Shown one piece after another: positions 27,748 through 35,278 of a stretch of 64,000 bases of DNA. This DNA comes from [Clostridium] scindens. GTDB lineage: Bacteria; Bacillota; Clostridia; Lachnospirales; Lachnospiraceae. Below the pieces are notes generated by a model, which did no database searches, was not told the DNA's origin, and worked only from the letters and a program-made list of their open reading frames with translations. The translations under genes were made by a program, and so were the position numbers. The stretch is from NCBI RefSeq assembly GCF_019597925.1, contig NZ_CP080442.1:2708001-2772000 (forward strand), read 5' to 3'. The number at the start of each line of letters is the position of its first letter. Position 1 is the first letter of the stretch.

Positions 27748-28506
27748 TTAGAACTGGATTACATCGGACATATCGTATCTTCCGGCCGGTTTCCCTGCCA
27801 GGAACTTGGCGGCCTCCACGGCTCCTTTGCCAAATACGGTCTTAGAATATGCCGTATGCTTGAACTCAATCACCTCATCCGCTCCCGCATAAATGACTTC
27901 GTGATCCCCCACAATGGTGCCGCCGCGTACCGCAGAGATTCCGATCTCCTTGCTGTCACGCTTCTTGCGCACCTGGCTTCTGTCATATACATAGGAATAC
28001 GCGTTGTCCATGGACTCATTGATAGAGTCCGCCAATGCCAGAGCTGTCCCGCTGGGTGCATCTACCTTCTGGTTATGATGCCTTTCCACCAGTTCGATAT
28101 CGAATCCGGCAGGTGCCAGCACCTTGGTGGCGTCCTGAAGAAGCTTCAGGAGCAGATTGATCCCCAGGGACATATTGGCAGACTTCAGTACCGCTACCTT
28201 CTTTGCCGCTTCTTCTACCTTCGAAAGCTGTTCCTCTGATAACCCGGTGGTGCAAAGAACAACCGGAATCTGCCTGTCTACGCAAAAGTCCAGAAGCCGG
28301 TCCGCTGCCGCTGAGTTGGAGAAATCAATGATCACATCTGCCTTTACATCACATTTTTCTATACTCTCAAACACCGGGTAGTCATTGGCGATTCCCGTAT
28401 ATGTATCAATGCCCGCTACGATCTCTATCGCTTCGTCCGCTTTTATAAGGCCGGTGATTACCTGTCCCATCTTGCCATTGCAGCCATGCATAATTGCCTT
28501 TACCAT
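27748..28506 (-). CDS. dapB: 4-hydroxy-tetrahydrodipicolinate reductase
   Basis: A 252-residue reductase of lysine/diaminopimelate synthesis. The dinucleotide motif is HGCNGKMGQVI at the N-terminus. The catalytic signature ELVERHHNQKVDAPSGTALALA contains the paired histidines and the K-x-D-x-P-S-G-T loop. It uses the product of DapA, encoded just upstream, but a strong hairpin separates the two genes, so expression may be unequal. AAAGGAGGAC precedes the start. Confidence 0.97.
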   Translation of the reverse strand: MVKAIMHGCNGKMGQVITGLIKADEAIEIVAGIDTYTGIANDYPVFESIEKCDVKADVIIDFSNSAAADRLLDFCVDRQIPVVLCTTGLSEEQLSKVEEAAKKVAVLKSANMSLGINLLLKLLQDATKVLAPAGFDIELVERHHNQKVDAPSGTALALADSINESMDNAYSYVYDRSQVRKKRDSKEIGISAVRGGTIVGDHEVIYAGADEVIEFKHTAYSKTVFGKGAVEAAKFLAGKPAGRYDMSDVIQF

Positions 28507-28546
28507 ATCTTGAGTCCTCCTTTATCCTGTTTATAAAAATGTACAA

Positions 28547-28596
28547 GAAAAGGATATCATATCCGCCGCTTGGACTCAACCTATGATATCCTTTTC
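28547..28596 (-). terminator. Hairpin terminator between dapA and dapB
   Basis: A perfect 15-bp inverted repeat (28547-28561 and 28582-28596) with a 20-base loop. On the minus strand it ends CCTTTTC followed by TTGTAC and then TTTTT. The long loop makes it a moderate terminator; some read-through into dapB is likely because no strong dapB promoter was seen. Confidence 0.7.
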
Positions 28597-28616
28597 ACAT
28601 ATTTTCCTACCTATAT

Positions 28617-29507
28617 CTATACCAGCTGAATGCCAAAATCCTTCATAGCCTGTGCCAGTGATTGCTCATGTTCCGCAGTCAGTTCTGTCAAAGGCATGCG
28701 AAGCGGTCCGCAGTCCATTCCCATGAGCTTCATAGCTCTCTTTACCGGAATAGGATTCACCTCGCAGAAAAGACGGTCAATCAGAGGAATTGCCTTCAGC
28801 TGCAGTTTTGCGCTTCCTTCAATATCGCCTTCAAAGAACTTTGCGCAGATATCGTGAGTTTCTTTTGGGGCAACATTGGCCAGTACGGAGATCACTCCGA
28901 TTCCGCCAAGTGACAGTAACGGCACGATCTGGTCGTCATTTCCTGAATACAGGTCGATATTGCCGTCCGTCATGGACATGATCTTTGCAATCTGAGAAAT
29001 ATTTCCCGAAGCCTCCTTGACACCCACAATATTATCCACATTCTTCACCAGCGCAGCCACAGTAGCCGGCTCAATATTACATCCCGTACGGCTTGCAACG
29101 CTGTACATGATGATCGGTGCCTTTGCCTCCTTTGCCACTGCGGTATAGTGGGCGATCAGGCCTGCCTGCGTCGCTTTATTGTAATAAGGCGTTACCACCA
29201 GCAGCCCATCTGCACCGCTCTCTGCCGCTTCTTTGGACATGTCGATCGCCGTTCTCGTACAGTTCGAACCGGTTCCCGCAACCACAGGAATTCTTTTCTT
29301 TGTACGCTCAATGGCGAACTTCACGCAGTCCATGTGCTCCTCTTCTGTCATTGTGGCTGACTCCCCGGTAGTACCACATATAATAATACTATCTGTTCCA
29401 TTCTCACAGTGATAGTCAATCAGTTCATCCAGTTTATCGTAATCAATACTTCCATCTTCCTTAAACGGCGTGACGATAGCCACCCCAGATCCCTTGAATA
29501 TAGCCAT
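28617..29507 (-). CDS. dapA: 4-hydroxy-tetrahydrodipicolinate synthase
   Basis: A 296-residue TIM-barrel aldolase condensing pyruvate with aspartate semialdehyde. The substrate loop is CGTTGESATMT (GTTGE motif, about 43-52). The Schiff-base lysine is in VGVKEASGN (about residue 161-163). Tyrosines of the proton relay lie in VVTPYYNK and IIMYSVASRTG. The ATG at 29507 has AGGAGG nine bases upstream, so an in-frame start nine codons earlier was rejected. It has its own promoter and no lysine riboswitch in its short leader. Confidence 0.97.
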   Translation of the reverse strand: MAIFKGSGVAIVTPFKEDGSIDYDKLDELIDYHCENGTDSIIICGTTGESATMTEEEHMDCVKFAIERTKKRIPVVAGTGSNCTRTAIDMSKEAAESGADGLLVVTPYYNKATQAGLIAHYTAVAKEAKAPIIMYSVASRTGCNIEPATVAALVKNVDNIVGVKEASGNISQIAKIMSMTDGNIDLYSGNDDQIVPLLSLGGIGVISVLANVAPKETHDICAKFFEGDIEGSAKLQLKAIPLIDRLFCEVNPIPVKRAMKLMGMDCGPLRMPLTELTAEHEQSLAQAMKDFGIQLV

Positions 29508-29565
29508 AATTTTCCTCCTGACTTTCATAGACATACTTACTTTATCACACTACTCATATATTGAA

Positions 29566-29594
29566 ATATTATCACCAATTAAATATGATGTCAA
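29566..29594 (-). promoter_or_regulatory. Sigma-A promoter of dapA
   Basis: On the minus strand a consensus TTGACA (29594-29589), a 17-base spacer and TAATAT (29571-29566), about 60 bases before the dapA start. Confidence 0.75.
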
Positions 29595-29629
29595 TGAAAG
29601 TCTCAGGCAGAATTTCCGCCGCAGAGATT

Positions 29630-30259
29630 CTATTCTTCCAGGCATTCCAGTTTGCTGACAGACACCTCATAGGCGATTCTCTTCTCCGTCTCTGTCTCTG
29701 TCAGTTTCTTGATGTATTCCCTGCTCTGGATCCTTCCCATAATCTGGACATGCTCGCCCACTTCGAATGTCGACGCGAATCTTGCGTTTCTGCCCCAGCA
29801 GATGCATGGTATGTAGTCTGATTTGCCATACGGCCTGTTAACAGCCAGCAAAAGGTCCGCGATCTCTCTCCCAAGCGGCGTCTTGCGGTATACCGGCAAT
29901 TTGCAGATATAGCCGTCCAGGAATATGTTGTTAGTCTTCGCCCCGTCCAGCTCCTCTTCTATAAAAGACACTTCTCTTACGAATACGGATAATACAAGTC
30001 TGTTCTTTTGTTCATCGTGTCTGTTATAAGAGCGGAACTGCCCGCTTACCATAATAAACTCTCCGGTGTAGTCCTGAGACACATCGATGAGCCGTTCCGA
30101 TATCATAAGCGGAATCCTGTCTTCGGAATTGCTGAGGCGCTTTACGTTAACGTCCACCATATAAAAGCCTTCTCCAAACACTTCGTGGCTGAACGTAAAC
30201 GGCGATGCGACTTCCCCCATAATGGTTACCTGGTTGTTTTCAATGATCTTATCTGACAT
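29630..30259 (-). CDS. Two-OB-fold single-stranded DNA-binding-like protein
   Basis: A 209-residue protein with two SSB/PriB-like OB-fold halves. The first half contains NQVTIMGEVASPF and FYMVDVNVKRLSNSEDRIPL, then VSGQFRSYN. The second contains NNIFLDGYICKLPVYRKTPL, REIADLLLAVNRPY and VQIMGRIQSREY. The second half matches the SSB pattern for tetramer-forming SSBs, but the acidic SSB tail (DDDIPF-type) is absent. It may be a specialised or auxiliary SSB. The ATG at 30259 is preferred because GGGAG lies upstream. Confidence 0.75.
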   Translation of the reverse strand: MSDKIIENNQVTIMGEVASPFTFSHEVFGEGFYMVDVNVKRLSNSEDRIPLMISERLIDVSQDYTGEFIMVSGQFRSYNRHDEQKNRLVLSVFVREVSFIEEELDGAKTNNIFLDGYICKLPVYRKTPLGREIADLLLAVNRPYGKSDYIPCICWGRNARFASTFEVGEHVQIMGRIQSREYIKKLTETETEKRIAYEVSVSKLECLEE

Positions 30260-30415
30260 AATTTTACAATCTCCCTTCCTCTGAATCGTATTTTGAGTCA
30301 TTACATAGTCTATGAGTCAAGATTCCATTTTAGAACTAAATACTTGTAAATTTTGAAAAATGTGATAAACTAATGAAGTTGTATATATTAATAGGTAGAG
30401 AAAAGGAAGATTTGT

Positions 30416-32239
30416 ATGAAGACAAAACGTGAAGACATTCGTAATATAGCCATTATCGCCCATGTTGACCATGGAAAGACGACATTGGTAGATGAATTAT
30501 TAAAACAAAGCGGCGTATTCCGCGAGAATCAGGAAGTAGAAGAACGCGTCATGGACTCCAATGACATCGAGCGGGAGCGCGGCATTACCATCCTGTCGAA
30601 AAACACTGCCGTATACTATAAAGACACGAAGATCAACATTATCGACACGCCCGGTCACGCCGACTTCGGCGGTGAAGTGGAACGCGTCCTTAAGATGGTA
30701 AATGGAGTCGTCCTGGTGGTAGATGCTTTCGAGGGAGCCATGCCTCAGACCAAATTCGTACTGCGCAAGGCACTGGATCTGAATCTCCCGGTCATCGTCT
30801 GCATCAATAAGATTGACCGTCCGGAAGCCAGGCCTGACGAAGTCATTGATGAGGTCCTGGAATTATTCATGGATCTGGATGCCTCCGATGACCAGCTGGA
30901 CTGTCCTTTTATATACGCTTCCGCCAAATCCGGAATTGCTGTCCTGGATCTGACGGATGAAGAAAAGGACATGCAGCCTCTCTTTGAGACGATCCTGGAA
31001 TATATTCCGGCGCCGGAAGGAGACCCGGATGCTTCCACCCAGGTATTGATCAGCACCATCGACTACAATGAGTATGTAGGCCGTATCGGCGTGGGAAAGG
31101 TGGACAACGGCACGATCAAAGTGGGTATGGATGCGATCGTTGTCAATGAGCACAATCCCGATCGTCAGGAAAAAGTCCGCATCAGCAAGCTCTATGAATT
31201 CGACGGACTGAATAAGGTAGATGTAAAGGAAGCTACCATCGGCTCCATCGTTGCCATCTCCGGAATTGCCGATATCTCCATCGGGGATACCATCTGCTCT
31301 CCGGAAGAGCCAAAGGCGATTCCATTCCAGAAGATCTCAGAGCCGACTATCGCGATGCAGTTTATCGTAAATGACAGTCCTTTTGCCGGCCAGGAAGGAA
31401 AATACGTTACCTCCCGGCATCTGCGCGACCGCCTGTTCCGGGAATTGAACACGGATGTAAGCCTCCGTGTGGAAGAATCCGACAGCACCGACAGTTTCAA
31501 AGTGTCCGGCCGGGGCGAGCTGCATCTGTCCGTCCTGATCGAGAACATGCGCCGGGAAGGGTATGAATTCGCGGTCAGCAAGGCGGAAGTCCTGTATAAA
31601 AAGGATGAAAACGGCAAATTATTAGAACCAATGGAAGTTGCGTATATTGATGTTCCGGATGAATTTACCGGAACCGTCATTGACAAGCTAAGCCAGAGAA
31701 AGGGAGAACTGCAGGGCATGGGAACCACCGGCGGCGGCTATACCAGGCTGGAGTTTAAAATTCCTTCCCGAGGGCTCATCGGCTACCGTGGAGAATTCCT
31801 CACCGATACCAAGGGGAATGGAATTATGAATACCGCGTTTGACGGATATGCGCCTTATAAAGGGGATATCCAGTACCGCAAGCAAGGCTCCCTCATCGCT
31901 TTCGAGACTGGCGAGTCCGTAACCTATGGCTTGTACAGTGCCCAGGAACGAGGCGTACTCTTCATCGGACCAGGCGAAAAGGTATATTCCGGAATGGTAA
32001 TCGGTGAAAATGCCAAGACGGATGATATTGAAGTGAACGTCTGCAAGACCAAGCATCTGACCAACACGCGTTCATCCAGCGCCGATGAAGCGCTGCGTCT
32101 GACTACGCCTAAGGTCTTAAGCCTGGAAGAAGCGCTGGACTTCATCGATACCGACGAGTTGTTGGAAGTAACCCCTGAGAATCTTAGGATCCGCAAGAAA
32201 ATCCTGGATCCGAAAATGAGAAAAAGAGGAAATAAATAA
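30416..32239 (+). CDS. typA: Translational GTPase TypA/BipA
   Basis: A 607-residue ribosome-associated GTPase involved in stress and low-temperature ribosome assembly. G1 is AHVDHGKTT (15-23), G3 is DTPGHADFGGEVERV, G4 is NKIDRPEAR. EF-G-like domains III and V and the BipA-specific C-terminal domain (KTKHLTNTRSSSADEALRL) follow. The stop overlaps the start of the PAP2 gene by one base (TAATG), so a four-gene run typA-PAP2-PsiE-like-hpf begins here. AAAGGAAG precedes the start. Confidence 0.97.
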   Translation: MKTKREDIRNIAIIAHVDHGKTTLVDELLKQSGVFRENQEVEERVMDSNDIERERGITILSKNTAVYYKDTKINIIDTPGHADFGGEVERVLKMVNGVVLVVDAFEGAMPQTKFVLRKALDLNLPVIVCINKIDRPEARPDEVIDEVLELFMDLDASDDQLDCPFIYASAKSGIAVLDLTDEEKDMQPLFETILEYIPAPEGDPDASTQVLISTIDYNEYVGRIGVGKVDNGTIKVGMDAIVVNEHNPDRQEKVRISKLYEFDGLNKVDVKEATIGSIVAISGIADISIGDTICSPEEPKAIPFQKISEPTIAMQFIVNDSPFAGQEGKYVTSRHLRDRLFRELNTDVSLRVEESDSTDSFKVSGRGELHLSVLIENMRREGYEFAVSKAEVLYKKDENGKLLEPMEVAYIDVPDEFTGTVIDKLSQRKGELQGMGTTGGGYTRLEFKIPSRGLIGYRGEFLTDTKGNGIMNTAFDGYAPYKGDIQYRKQGSLIAFETGESVTYGLYSAQERGVLFIGPGEKVYSGMVIGENAKTDDIEVNVCKTKHLTNTRSSSADEALRLTTPKVLSLEEALDFIDTDELLEVTPENLRIRKKILDPKMRKRGNK

Positions 32240-33132
32240 TGACATTTTTATGGCTGTTAGAAGGAATCCGTACTCCCTTCTTAGACAAACTGATGCAATT
32301 CATCACATATTTTGGCCAGGAAATCATCATCATAGCGGTTATCTGCGCACTGTACTGGTGCGCGGATAAGCGCTTTGCTTATCTGCTTGGCTTTACTTAT
32401 TTTACGGCCGGACTGTGCGTGCAGTCCCTAAAGATCACATTCCGCATTCCAAGGCCCTGGATTCTGGATCCTGGCTTCCATGCGGTAGAAAGCGCCATTC
32501 CCGGCGCAACAGGCTACTCGTTTCCCAGCGGGCATACGCAGGGCGCTACCTGCCTGTTCTTCCCGCTGGCGCTAAAAGCAAGGAAGTTCTGGATAAAGTT
32601 TCTGTGTATCCTTGCTTTCCTTGCCATTGGATTCTCCCGGATGTATCTGGGCTGCCACACGCCCAAAGATGTGCTGGCATCCATGGGCATCTCTCTTCTG
32701 GTATCTGCCCTTATCTGGCACTACCAGGAGTTTTTCCTGGATGACACCAAGCACCTGAAACTGATCGCCGCTATCCTGGCCGGCCTCTCCCTGGCTGTTG
32801 CCGCCTATTCCCTGATCCTGCTTCGAAATGGCACGATCGAAGTCAAATATGCGGCAGACTGCTGTAAGGCTGCCGGAGCAGGGCTCGGATTCGCCATCGG
32901 CTGGTACGTAGAACGTACCCGTCTGAATTTTGACACCCGCACTGGGAATTTCTGGTCCCAGATATTGAAACTGGCCGCTGGTTTAGCGGCTGCGCTCATA
33001 ATCAAGGAAGGCTTTTCGCTTCTCTTCGGAAGTTCTATCTTGGCAAAAATGGTGGAATATCTTATACTGGTGTTGTGGGTATTGGTAATCTACCCTTATC
33101 TATTCAGTAAACTATTGAGGAGAAATGTATGA
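32239..33132 (+). CDS. PAP2-family membrane phosphatase
   Basis: A 297-residue membrane protein with the complete PAP2 catalytic signature. It has KITFRIPRP (KX6RP, about residues 62-70), GYSFPSGHT (PSGH, about 93-101) and SRMYLGCHTPKD (SRX5H). About eight hydrophobic helices are visible, including three after the catalytic region (from about 175). Likely substrates are lipid phosphates such as undecaprenyl pyrophosphate or phosphatidic acid; the sequence cannot decide. It overlaps typA at its start and the next gene at its end. Confidence 0.88.
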   Translation: MTFLWLLEGIRTPFLDKLMQFITYFGQEIIIIAVICALYWCADKRFAYLLGFTYFTAGLCVQSLKITFRIPRPWILDPGFHAVESAIPGATGYSFPSGHTQGATCLFFPLALKARKFWIKFLCILAFLAIGFSRMYLGCHTPKDVLASMGISLLVSALIWHYQEFFLDDTKHLKLIAAILAGLSLAVAAYSLILLRNGTIEVKYAADCCKAAGAGLGFAIGWYVERTRLNFDTRTGNFWSQILKLAAGLAAALIIKEGFSLLFGSSILAKMVEYLILVLWVLVIYPYLFSKLLRRNV

Positions 33133-33740
33133 GACACTATGTAACGATCTTTTTGAAACGGCTGGCCGTGGTACTGGAATTCGTCATTTCCATCATGCTG
33201 GCCATCGGTATCGTCCTGCTGTGCCTTCGCATGGCTACTTCTTTAAGCAGCATCCCCAATCTGGATGTCTGGCCTAATTATGACGACCTGCTGGAAACCT
33301 GCTTTAACCTGATTATCGGCGTCGAATTAATACGGATGATGTATTCCCATACGCCAAGCACGGTATTCGAGGTTCTGCTTTTTGCAATCGCCCGCCAGAT
33401 CATCGTAGACCACTCTTCTATCTGGAGCAGCCTGGTCGGCGTATGCGCCATTGCCGTACTTTTTGCAACCAGAAAATTCCTGTTCTGCGAATTTGACGTA
33501 TCCGATGAAATCGTCTTTAGGGCAAGCACCAGGATCAAGACCGTCAACAAAATACTGGGCATCGACATTCCCTATGAGGGCGCAAAAACCTTGTACGAGA
33601 TTATCACGAAAAAGTTCGAAGAATATGAGATTGAGACTGGCGTAGGCGCCTGCGTATACTTTTCTGACTGTGGCCTCAGGGTTGCCAAGATGCATGATGG
33701 AAAAATTTCAAGAATTGAAGTAATACATGCTATACATTAA
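33129..33740 (+). CDS. PsiE-like membrane protein with a C-terminal CorC/HlyC-like domain
   Basis: A 203-residue protein. Four hydrophobic segments fill residues 10-120, containing ELIRMMYSHTPSTVFEVLLF and AIARQIIVDHS, the look of the PsiE family (PF06146). The soluble C-terminus (about 145-203) runs from TLYEIITKKFEEYE to GLRVAKMHDGKISRIEVIHA, resembling the transporter-associated CorC/HlyC domain of ion transporters. This combination is my reading and has no database support. The start overlaps the PAP2 stop (ATGA), with GAGGAG upstream. Function unknown; proteins of the family have been linked to phosphate starvation. Confidence 0.6.
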   Translation: MRHYVTIFLKRLAVVLEFVISIMLAIGIVLLCLRMATSLSSIPNLDVWPNYDDLLETCFNLIIGVELIRMMYSHTPSTVFEVLLFAIARQIIVDHSSIWSSLVGVCAIAVLFATRKFLFCEFDVSDEIVFRASTRIKTVNKILGIDIPYEGAKTLYEIITKKFEEYEIETGVGACVYFSDCGLRVAKMHDGKISRIEVIHAIH

Positions 33741-33759
33741 TGTCCAAACATGATATACT
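33731..33759 (+). promoter_or_regulatory. Possible internal promoter for hpf
   Basis: TATACA (33731-33736), a 17-base spacer and TATACT (33754-33759), about 85 bases before hpf and overlapping the end of the preceding gene. The -35 is weak. Confidence 0.45.
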
Positions 33760-33843
33760 ACATATATCAGATAGATCACCAGTCTTGATATCAATTGTCA
33801 GACTTTATCTTCTGAAAATTATGTCGAAAAGGAGTTGGACATC

Positions 33844-34383
33844 ATGAAGTTTATCATTATCGGAAAGAACATCGATGTAACACCCGGCTTAAAAGAAGCC
33901 GTAGAAAACAAGTTAGGAAAGTTAGAGAGGTACTTTACTCCTGATACGGAAATCCACGTAACCTTAAGCGTACAGAGAGAACGCCAGAAAATCGAAGTAA
34001 CCATCCCCGTAAAGGGCGGCATTATCCGCTCCGAGCAGGAAAGCAGCGATATGTATGTATCCATTGATCTGGTTGAAGAGGTAATTGAGCGTCAGCTTCG
34101 CAAATATAAGAACAAGTTAATTGCAAGGCACCAGGAAGGAAGTGGAAATTTCAAGCAGGAATTCTTTGACAGCGGCGAGCGTTCCGAAGATGATGGCGAG
34201 ATTAAGATCGTCCGCACCAAAAAATTCGGCTTCAAGCCAATGTATCCGGAAGATGCCTGCGTACAGATGGAACTTCTTGGACATGATTTCTTTGTATTCT
34301 GCAATGCAGAGACCGATGAAGTAAATGTTGTATACAGAAGGAAAAATGGAACGTTCGGCCTGATCGAGCCTGAATTTTCCTAA
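33844..34383 (+). CDS. hpf: Ribosome hibernation promoting factor, long form
   Basis: A 179-residue long HPF that dimerises 70S ribosomes into 100S particles. The N-terminal S30AE domain starts MKFIIIGKNIDVTPGLKEAV and carries ERYFTPDTEIHVTLS. A linker (about 95-125) leads to the C-terminal dimerisation domain with IKIVRTKKFGFKPMYPEDAC. The start at 33844 has GGAG ten bases upstream. It is followed by a strong bidirectional hairpin. Confidence 0.96.
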   Translation: MKFIIIGKNIDVTPGLKEAVENKLGKLERYFTPDTEIHVTLSVQRERQKIEVTIPVKGGIIRSEQESSDMYVSIDLVEEVIERQLRKYKNKLIARHQEGSGNFKQEFFDSGERSEDDGEIKIVRTKKFGFKPMYPEDACVQMELLGHDFFVFCNAETDEVNVVYRRKNGTFGLIEPEFS

Positions 34384-34418
34384 AATTTCAAACTTTATAT
34401 TCTTAATGATAATATTCA

Positions 34419-34463
34419 GGGGATGTCCCCTCCTATGGTCGATCCGTAGGAGGGGACATCCCC
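34419..34463. terminator. Bidirectional terminator between hpf and yigZ
   Basis: A perfect 17-bp inverted repeat (34419-34435 and 34447-34463) with an 11-base loop lies between the convergent genes. The plus strand continues TTTGTC. Confidence 0.85.
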
Positions 34464-34468
34464 TTTGT

Positions 34469-35125
34469 CTATTCTTCCAGCACCAGCACTTCTCCGGATA
34501 CTTCTGCAAAATAACACTGCTCTCCTTCTTCCATTCCTGCCTGCCCATTGGTTCCCTCGCGTATCTCGGCCTTGACGGCTTCTAAGACATCGAGAGGTAC
34601 CAGCGCGGCTATTTCCACCTTATCCGTATAGATAGAATCCAGAATCTTTATGCCCCTCTGTCCAAAAATATACTGGATTTTTCCCAATCCTGCATAATCC
34701 GTGGCAAGTCGAAGTTTAACTCCGGGAATTTTGGTTATAATCACTGATGAGGCCAAACCTTGTTTGGCTGCAGATGAATAGGCACGGACCAGCCCGCCGG
34801 TTCCAAGCAGTGTTCCTCCAAAATATCTCGTTACCACTATGGCAGCATTGTGAATCTCCTCTCCAGTGAGAACATCCAGCATAGGCTTTCCCGCGGTACC
34901 GCCAGGCTCTCCATCATCGCTGCACCTTTGCAGCTCATCATGTTCCCCGATGACATAGGCAAAGCAGTTATGCGTGGCATTCCAATACTTCTTCTTCATC
35001 GCCTCGATGAACTTAAGCGCCTCTTCTTCCGTATGGACTGGCACCACAGTAGCGATAAAGCGGGATTTCTTTTCAGTGATCTCGCCCTCGCCGCCTTTGT
35101 ATACCGTCTTATATTGTGATAGCAT
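34469..35125 (-). CDS. yigZ: YigZ/IMPACT family protein
   Basis: A 218-residue protein with the UPF0029/IMPACT N-terminal domain: EKKSRFIATVVPVHTEEEAL, then HNCFAYVIG and CSDDGEPGGTAGKPML, then AAIVVTRYFGGTLLGTGGLVRAY. The smaller C-terminal domain (about 140-205) is the DUF1949 ferredoxin-like fold. Family members bind translation machinery in eukaryotes, but the bacterial role is uncertain. It is transcribed alone, convergent with hpf and divergent from the PBP gene. Confidence 0.92.
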   Translation of the reverse strand: MLSQYKTVYKGGEGEITEKKSRFIATVVPVHTEEEALKFIEAMKKKYWNATHNCFAYVIGEHDELQRCSDDGEPGGTAGKPMLDVLTGEEIHNAAIVVTRYFGGTLLGTGGLVRAYSSAAKQGLASSVIITKIPGVKLRLATDYAGLGKIQYIFGQRGIKILDSIYTDKVEIAALVPLDVLEAVKAEIREGTNGQAGMEEGEQCYFAEVSGEVLVLEE

Positions 35126-35222
35126 ATAGTCACCCTTTCGTACATTACATAGTCGTTATATCTATTACTATACCGAATTTCTTAAGATTTTCCTACTGAA
35201 ATATGAAGTTTTCATTTTTTTC

Positions 35223-35251
35223 TTTATTAAAGCCTGTTTATTTGCTATAAT
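35223..35251 (+). promoter_or_regulatory. Extended -10 promoter of the PBP1A gene
   Basis: TATAAT (35246-35251) preceded by TGC gives an extended -10. The -35 at 17 bases (TTTATT, 35223-35228) is weak. AAGGAGG (35263-35269) follows nine bases before the start. Confidence 0.65.
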
Positions 35252-35278
35252 GACTTGGTATGAAGGAGGCCTGAACTC

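Noticed and set aside
29508..29630. Lysine riboswitch upstream of dapA
   Set aside because: The promoter-to-start distance is only about 60 bases, too short for an L-box.
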